From assembly GCA_910579545.1 (NCBI GenBank), contig CAJTVI010000005.1:14671-78670 (forward strand): a stretch of DNA of 64,000 nt. Direction: 5' to 3'. This stretch comes from an uncultured Oscillospiraceae bacterium (lineage in GTDB: Bacteria > Bacillota > Clostridia > Oscillospirales > Ruminococcaceae). Position numbers and translations under genes: made by a program. This document shows, piece after piece, positions 59,226-64,000 of this stretch (position 1 is its first letter; each line of letters starts with the position of its first letter). The notes under the pieces were generated by a model, which saw nothing but the letters and a program-made list of their open reading frames with translations, had not been told where the DNA came from and made no database searches.

Positions 59226-60626
59226 TTACTTGATGGCGATGGCGGTCACGGTGAGGGTGCAGAAATAAAAATCCGGCTTTAAAAACATCTCTTCCAGCTT
59301 ATCCAGATTTGCCTGCATCTTTTCGTGCGCCTTGAGGTGCTCGGGGTTTTCGGGGTGGCGCTGCACCGAGCGCAGGGTGTACTGCAGCCGGAAGTCGAAG
59401 TAATAGTGGAAAAAGTCCTCCCGCTCCTCTGGGTCCATGGTGGTGGTGTCGTCCACCTGGTAGCTCATTTTGATATCGGTAAAACCGATGCCCCGCAGCC
59501 AGGGGAAGAACTTGCGGCCGTGGAACCGGTCGCTGACATAGGCCTGGCGGGTGCAGTCGTCTAAAATTTCTTCCACAAGGCCGCCGTCGTCAAAGGCGAT
59601 CATACCGCCGTCGTCCACCCCGCGGATGATCAGCGCGCCGCCCTTGCGCAGGTATTTGCGCAGCCGCATCAAAAGGCGTACCGGGTTTTTGAGGTGGTGC
59701 AAAACGAAGGCGCAGAACATCAGGTCAAACTTTTCGACCCCCTCCTCCTCCATCAGGTCCTCCATCTCGTCGTCGAAATCGCGGGATTCGAGGTCCATCG
59801 CGTGGTAGTGGAAGATGCCGTGATCTTCGGTATTGAGCTTGTCGATCAGCTCCTGGTTGCGGTCCAGCCCGATCACCTTGGCAAAGCCGTATTCCGGCTT
59901 AAAGCGCAGCTCGGTTACATAGCCGTCGGCACAGCCAATGTCCAGCCCGATCAGCCCGGTGCGGCCCTCCATCCGCTTGATGGCATAGGCAAAGGAATCG
60001 GCGTCGTGCTTTTCGGAATAGGCCGACTGCTTTTTCAGCCGCCGGCGCTCGGGCTTGACGGTGGGGTCGTAGCCCGAGGTAATGGTTTGTTTTACGCGCT
60101 CGTAAGTGTTTTTTCCCGGCACAGGCTCGGCCTTTTCGCCCGGGGCAAAGGCCTTTTCCACCCCGGTGGTCATGTCTTTATAGCCAATAAAGCCCAGCCA
60201 GTTCATCAAACAGTCGTACACCAGCTGCGCCTCGGACTGGGTGACCTCCTCGGTCATGGCCGAGCGGTCGTGGGTGAGGCGGTTGCGCAGCTCCACGATG
60301 TAATCCAGCGAGATCGAGCGGATGATGCCCATATTATTGTCGGTATATTTGGCCCAGCGGTCCAGCAGGCGGGAGCGGTTGAACAGGCCCACCAGCTCGC
60401 CAAAGCCGAACTTGGTGTAGCTTTTGTTGTTGTTGCCGATCTTGGCCTCGCTCTCCAAAAGGGCGGTGCGGTCCTCGATGGGCAGCTCGCTGAGCGCCTG
60501 CTTGTAGATTTTTTTGAGAACCTCCTCTAAGATGGCGCAGGATTCCTTTACGGCGGAATCGTAATACTTTTGCTGGATAAAATGCTTGATCTTTTCCAGC
60601 TGGTCCCCCTGAATGATCTTTTCCAT
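59226..60626 (-). CDS. HEPN-like domain fused to SAM methyltransferase
   Basis: 466 residues. The N-terminal helical part (about 1-150) has an R-x4-H motif (R114...H119 in ELRNRLTHD), as in HEPN/DUF4145-type domains. A class I methyltransferase follows: motif I LDIGCADGY at 228-236, an acidic partner VIGLDRNQ near 251-258, and the post-motif FDLMFCAFVLHHLKNP near 300-314. HEPN domains often occur in RNA-targeting toxins and defence systems, so a defence or tRNA/RNA-modifying role is possible but unproven. The ATG at 60626 has AAGGAG 8 nt upstream. Confidence 0.78.
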   Translation of the reverse strand: MEKIIQGDQLEKIKHFIQQKYYDSAVKESCAILEEVLKKIYKQALSELPIEDRTALLESEAKIGNNNKSYTKFGFGELVGLFNRSRLLDRWAKYTDNNMGIIRSISLDYIVELRNRLTHDRSAMTEEVTQSEAQLVYDCLMNWLGFIGYKDMTTGVEKAFAPGEKAEPVPGKNTYERVKQTITSGYDPTVKPERRRLKKQSAYSEKHDADSFAYAIKRMEGRTGLIGLDIGCADGYVTELRFKPEYGFAKVIGLDRNQELIDKLNTEDHGIFHYHAMDLESRDFDDEMEDLMEEEGVEKFDLMFCAFVLHHLKNPVRLLMRLRKYLRKGGALIIRGVDDGGMIAFDDGGLVEEILDDCTRQAYVSDRFHGRKFFPWLRGIGFTDIKMSYQVDDTTTMDPEEREDFFHYYFDFRLQYTLRSVQRHPENPEHLKAHEKMQANLDKLEEMFLKPDFYFCTLTVTAIAIK

Positions 60627-60700
60627 ACATCTGCTCCTTACTGCGGCGGCGGCCGGATGCAAAACTTTTTTCTATTCTATCACAGTTTTCAAAGTTATGC

Positions 60701-60706
60701 TATAAT
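60701..60706 (+). promoter_or_regulatory. extended -10 promoter of the 484-residue gene
   Basis: TGC-TATAAT (TG at 60698-60699, then 60701-60706), an extended -10 with no good -35. Element copy C begins 12 bp downstream. Confidence 0.6.
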
Positions 60707-60717
60707 AAAGTATCCTT

Positions 60718-60855
60718 GGGAGTGTCCAAACCGGGGAAAGACATCCGCCGGCCGGGGGCGGGGGAGAGTCTCGAAAGGCTTTCGGGGCAGGGGTCCTGTT
60801 GCCTTGAGAGACTGCTCCCACGCACCCGGCCTGAATCCTTGAAATGGACACTTCT
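60718..60855 (+). mobile_element. MITE-like element, copy C (138 bp, core flipped)
   Basis: Left end GGGAGTGTCCAAACCGGGG equals the right end of copy A reversed, and the right end CCTTGAAATGGACACT equals the left end of A reversed, yet the hairpin core (AGTCTC...GAGACTG) reads the same way as in A. Flanked by exact 8-bp repeats GTATCCTT (60710-60717 and 60856-60863). It lies in the 5' leader of the plus-strand gene, between its promoter and ribosome site. Confidence 0.82.
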
Positions 60856-60886
60856 GTATCCTTTGGGGCGTTGGGAGGAAAAACGG

Positions 60887-62341
60887 ATGGCGGTAACGCG
60901 GTTTATGGGCAAGGTTTATTACCCGCTGATGGCAGGCAGGGACGCAGCCGGGGCGCTGGCATCGGCGGTGACCGTGACGAACAAGGGCAAGGAGGCTTTG
61001 GTGTTTTGCAAAAGCCGGGTGCACTGCGAGGAGATGCGCACCGGGCTTGGAGGCATTTTGGGCGACACCGACGGCCCGGCCCGAATCGCCGAGGTATACG
61101 CTCTTGAGCGGCGGGAGGTGATCGGCTGGCCCAAAAACAACAAGGGGCTGGCCTTTTGCCCCCGCACCGGGCCCGAGGTGCCAATAGCGCTGACCGGCCT
61201 GCGCTTTTTGCTGTTTGAGTCCGGCGTGGCGCTGCTTGAGATGAGCCTGGAGATGGCCGGCCTTGCGCTGGAGGACGCGATGAACGCCACCTATTTTTTG
61301 TGCGAGGTAAAGGACGAGCGCAACCATTTTGCCTGGGAGGAGCGCATTTTTGACCCCGAGACCCGCACCGCCCGCGCCGAGCCCCGCTCCTTTAGCCTGC
61401 GGGAGTGGTTTTTGCGGTGCACCGCGTTTTTGCCCGGCTGCGAAAATTTTGAGGACCGGCCGCTGGAATCCACCATTTCAAAACCGCTGCTTTACGGCTT
61501 TTACTGGTTAAGCGAAAAGCCGGCGGATTTTGAGCGGCTTGCCGCAAACCTTGCGCAGAACTTCAAGGCCTCCTACAAGGGGGTGGAGGATGGGCGGTTC
61601 CACCTTTTGCAGGCCTTTGAAAACTCGTACTGGTGCGCCTCGTACAACGCGGCGGTCAATGTAAGCTACGCGGTGGAGGACGCCGCCTCCAACCAGTTTT
61701 TTGAGGCCGCCTTCCCCCACAAGTGGGAGAGCGAATACCTGTTTTTGTTTTTGAACACGGTGCACCAGAAGTACGCGGTACTGAAATACTTAGCCGAGCT
61801 GGGCGAATTGGCCTGCACCCAATACGACTATACCCGGATGCGGGAGCTTTTGATCCAGAGCGAGGTGATGCGGGAGCGGTGCGGCCTTTTGAAAAACCGC
61901 TGCTTTTTTGAGCTGCCCAGCCATGTGGAGCATGTAAACCGGGTGTACGGGTTTTTTCAGTGGTGCTTTGACATCCCGGGGTACCTTGCCAGCCTCAACG
62001 CCGGGGTGGAGGGCTCGATCGAGGTGTGCAGCAGCTATGTAAACCGCATTAAGGAGATCGAGGACCTGGAGGAGGCGCTGCGGGGCGCGCGCAACGAGCG
62101 GTACATAGCGCTGATCACCGCCAGCATTACCTGCCTGACCTTTTTTGGCACCGCCTACGAGACCCTGCAAAGCCTGCTGACCGGCCAGTTTGGCGCGGTG
62201 GGGGTGAGCGGCGCGGTGGTGACCGGCACCTTTGTGGCCACCATCAGCGGGGTGGTGTACAACGTGACCCACCAGCGCACCGTGATGAACGACCTGAAGG
62301 AAAAGATCGACTTTTTAAAGAGCAAGAGCACCGCGCTGTGA
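60887..62341 (+). CDS. two-TM protein of unknown family
   Basis: 484 residues. The large soluble N-terminal part (1-395) has no motif I recognise. Two helices lie near the end (about 406-424 and 438-458), with a coiled or basic tail (KEKIDFLKSK). The soluble part followed by a hairpin of two helices is the shape of some anti-phage membrane effectors and of CorA-like proteins; neither is proven. The ATG at 60887 follows GGGAGGAA. Divergent from the HEPN-methyltransferase gene, with an element copy in its leader. Confidence 0.7.
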   Translation: MAVTRFMGKVYYPLMAGRDAAGALASAVTVTNKGKEALVFCKSRVHCEEMRTGLGGILGDTDGPARIAEVYALERREVIGWPKNNKGLAFCPRTGPEVPIALTGLRFLLFESGVALLEMSLEMAGLALEDAMNATYFLCEVKDERNHFAWEERIFDPETRTARAEPRSFSLREWFLRCTAFLPGCENFEDRPLESTISKPLLYGFYWLSEKPADFERLAANLAQNFKASYKGVEDGRFHLLQAFENSYWCASYNAAVNVSYAVEDAASNQFFEAAFPHKWESEYLFLFLNTVHQKYAVLKYLAELGELACTQYDYTRMRELLIQSEVMRERCGLLKNRCFFELPSHVEHVNRVYGFFQWCFDIPGYLASLNAGVEGSIEVCSSYVNRIKEIEDLEEALRGARNERYIALITASITCLTFFGTAYETLQSLLTGQFGAVGVSGAVVTGTFVATISGVVYNVTHQRTVMNDLKEKIDFLKSKSTAL

Positions 62342-62376
62342 GCGGCCTTTGGCCGGATGCGGCGGCATATACGCGC

Positions 62377-62415
62377 AGGCCCGGCCCTCCCCGCGGGGAG
62401 GGCCGGGCCTTTTTT
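62377..62415 (+). terminator. strong terminator
   Basis: A perfect 16-bp stem (62377-62392 with 62395-62410) on a 2-nt loop (effectively CGCG), then TTTTTT. Confidence 0.9.
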
Positions 62416-62419
62416 GCGC

Positions 62420-63079
62420 TTAGCGGAACAGGCCGCGCCTGCGCTTTTTGAAGTCCTTTTCGATGGGGGCCTTCCAGTCGGCCGAGAGGGGCGCGGCGCA
62501 GCGCACCGCGCTGACCGCCTGGCTTACGGTCTCGTAATTAAGCTGGGTGCCGGCGCTGTCGCAGTGGTAGTTTACCGCCCGGTCGGCGCTGATGCCGAAG
62601 CCGGCGGCGGTGCTTACCGCGTCGATGTTGGCCCCGAGGAACAAGAACTCCCAGCCGTATTTTTGCTTTTGCCGCTCGATCATGCCGCGCACTTTTTCAA
62701 GGTTGTAGCGGTGGCTGGCGTTTTCCATGCCGTCGGTGGTGATGACAAAGAGGGTGTGCTCGGGCACGTCCTCCGGCCGGGCGTACTTGTGGATGTTGCC
62801 GATGTGGCGGATGGCCCCGCCCATCGCGTCCAGCAGGGCGGTGCAGCCCCCCACAAAATAGTCTTTTTCGGTCATGGGGGGCACCTTTTCCAGCGGAATC
62901 CGGTCGTGCAGGACGGTGCTTTCGTTGTCGAACAGGATGGTGGAGACAAAGGCCTCCCCTTCCTGCTTTTTTTGCTTTTGCATCATGGCGTTGAAGCCGC
63001 CGATGGTGTCGGCCTCAAGGCCGCTCATCGAGCCGCTGCGGTCCAGGATCAATACGAGTTCGGTCAGGCCCTTTTTCAT
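62420..63079 (-). CDS. von Willebrand factor A domain protein (TerY-like)
   Basis: 219 residues, a lone vWA domain. MIDAS metal site visible: D-x-S-x-S in LILDRSGSMSG, T in GGCTALLDAMGGA, and D in VITTDGMENAS. Similar to TerY, which with phosphatase and kinase proteins forms stress (tellurite-type) clusters. Downstream, on the same strand, of the partial protein at the edge. Basic C-terminus (KKRRRGLFR). ATG after AAAGGAGG. Confidence 0.87.
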   Translation of the reverse strand: MKKGLTELVLILDRSGSMSGLEADTIGGFNAMMQKQKKQEGEAFVSTILFDNESTVLHDRIPLEKVPPMTEKDYFVGGCTALLDAMGGAIRHIGNIHKYARPEDVPEHTLFVITTDGMENASHRYNLEKVRGMIERQKQKYGWEFLFLGANIDAVSTAAGFGISADRAVNYHCDSAGTQLNYETVSQAVSAVRCAAPLSADWKAPIEKDFKKRRRGLFR

Positions 63080-63223
63080 GGTGGTTCCTCCTTTTTGATG
63101 GCTGCGGGTGTGTTTTGCTTACAGCCATAGTATAGAGGAAACCGGCGCGCAAAAGGTCGCCTGCCGGGCGACAAATCAAAAGGCGGAACACAGGGGCCGA
63201 GGCCGGGCTTTTTTGCACAAAAA

Positions 63224-63257
63224 CGGGCGCTGCCTTTTTGCGCAAAGGCGGCGCCCG
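63224..63257 (-). terminator. intrinsic terminator
   Basis: Two 14-nt arms (63224-63237 and 63244-63257) with one C-A mismatch, followed on the minus strand by TTTTTGTG. It separates the partial gene from the vWA gene, so the latter needs its own start. Confidence 0.8.
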
Positions 63258-63273
63258 GGATGGTTTTGGCAGC

Positions 63274-64000
63274 TTACGCCGAGCCTAAAAGGGCCTGGTC
63301 GAAGGCAAACAGCGCCTCGTTGACCGCCAGCACGTCGTAGCTGCCGTTTTGGATAAAATACTCCACGATCACGTCAAATTTGCTGGAATGGCTCAGCGCG
63401 TAGCCCGCCTTCATCAGGAGTTCTTTTGTCTCGTCCATGGGCAGTTCGAGCGCCAGCGCAAAGGCCAGGGCGGTGGGCTTGCTGGGCTTGTAGAGCCGGT
63501 CGGACCGGATCTTGGAAAACAGCTTGCGGCTGATGTTGGCCTTTTTGTAGCAGGCCGCGTCGGTGATGCCGCGCTCGTCGATCTTGCGCAGCAGCATCTC
63601 GGAAAAGCTCTCGTCCAGGCATTCCAGCGCCTCGTCCAGCGAGCGGGGGGCGGCGGAAAGGGGCATGGCGGCGGGGGCGGCGGAGTACGCCGGGGCCGGG
63701 GCCGCGGCAGGCGGGGCAGGTTCCGAGGGAGCGGCCGGAGACTCGGCAAAGGGGGCGGCCTCCTCAAAAGTGCCCGAAGCCTGCGCATCCTGAACGTCCA
63801 ATTCCCGCGCGTCCTGCCGGGGCAGGCCAAAGAGCTTTTGCAGGGCCGAGCGCCTGCCGGGCTTTGCGGTCTTTATTTGGTGCACCTCAGCGGCCGCGGG
63901 CGGCATGGAGGGCAGGGCCGGCGGGGGCGCTGCCAGCCCGGCGGCACGGTCAGCCTGATGGACGTGGCCAACGAGCGCTTTGTGTCGCTGAAGCCCGGAC
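63274..64000 (-). CDS. partial protein with C-terminal helical domain, open at the right edge
   Basis: At least 241 codons with no stop up to the window edge. From the ATG at 63906 it would be 210 residues: a Pro/Ala/Glu-rich linker (about 40-85), then a helical C-terminal domain (DEALECLDESFSEMLLRKIDERGI ... ANISRKLFSKIRSDRLYKPSKPTALAFALAL). That C-terminal domain is also found attached to other enzymes (for example macro-domain and kinase/phosphatase-type proteins) in Clostridia, so the missing N-terminus may be an enzyme. No ribosome site precedes 63906. Paired with a vWA gene. Confidence 0.6.
   Translation of the reverse strand, partial: SGLQRHKALVGHVHQADRAAGLAAPPPALPSMPPAAAEVHQIKTAKPGRRSALQKLFGLPRQDARELDVQDAQASGTFEEAAPFAESPAAPSEPAPPAAAPAPAYSAAPAAMPLSAAPRSLDEALECLDESFSEMLLRKIDERGITDAACYKKANISRKLFSKIRSDRLYKPSKPTALAFALALELPMDETKELLMKAGYALSHSSKFDVIVEYFIQNGSYDVLAVNEALFAFDQALLGSA

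Noticed and set aside
63958..64000. Plus-strand ATG starting MDVANERFVSLKPG at the right edge
   Set aside because: No ribosome site and only 14 codons are visible; the minus frame is open through the same bases, so neither can be decided here.

Overview
The window is high-GC (about 60-65% by eye) DNA that reads as a gut-type anaerobic Clostridia genome, most likely Oscillospiraceae/Ruminococcaceae. This rests on established family traits seen here: an IspH-ribosomal S1 fusion, the dgt-dnaG-rpoD group, a YesM/YesN-type sensor pair, DUF5692 and DUF4867 genes typical of gut Clostridia, strong AGGAGG-type ribosome sites and consensus sigma-A promoters. I see no rRNA, tRNA, CRISPR array or prophage. 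The species cannot be named from the sequence alone.

Layout. 1-5.1 kb: the 3' end of a GH36 alpha-galactosidase, an AraC regulator divergent from a YczE-type membrane protein, and a MerR/MATE efflux pair with a textbook MerR promoter. 5.2-9.4 kb: asnA, then O-acetylhomoserine sulfhydrylase and cysteine synthase facing an Rrf2 regulator across an operator. 9.5-24 kb: housekeeping genes (ZIP transporter, a lipoprotein, DUF4180, rpoD, dnaG, dgt, YigZ, rpmE, deoC, GtrA, ispH-rpsA, plsC, cmk, a BaiN/HI0933 flavoprotein). 24-28 kb: an envelope-like cluster (GT-C-like membrane protein, GT2, FAD oxidoreductase). 28.2-33.2 kb: a four-gene operon, Fe-S flavoenzyme / DUF5692 / hypA / hypB, opposite a GntR regulator, with a TCTGG-N5-CCAGA operator near each gene start. 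34-36.6 kb: CAT-like acetyltransferase, YhfC, RidA.

36.9-58.7 kb is one continuous minus-strand carbohydrate island. Uptake is a binding protein plus two permeases with no ATPase. Sensing is a YesM/YesN pair with YesL. The enzymes are ThuA, Gfo/Idh, an FGGY kinase, a fucose-isomerase-like protein, a class II aldolase, a PfkB kinase, DUF4867 and IolB, followed by an electron-transfer module (GlcD-like flavoprotein, Fe-S protein, and an EtfB-EtfA fusion in one chain). IolB, the PfkB kinase and the aldolase could form the lower half of inositol breakdown, but iolD and iolE are absent, so the substrate is open.

59-64 kb is accessory: a HEPN-like domain fused to a methyltransferase, divergent from a 484-residue two-TM protein of unknown family, then a vWA protein and a partial C-terminal helical protein. 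Three copies of a non-coding 138-149 bp element (35.0, 59.0 and 60.7 kb) have GGGAGTGTCC terminal inverted repeats and 8-9 bp flanking direct repeats. They look like a miniature transposon family; in one copy the core is inverted relative to the ends.
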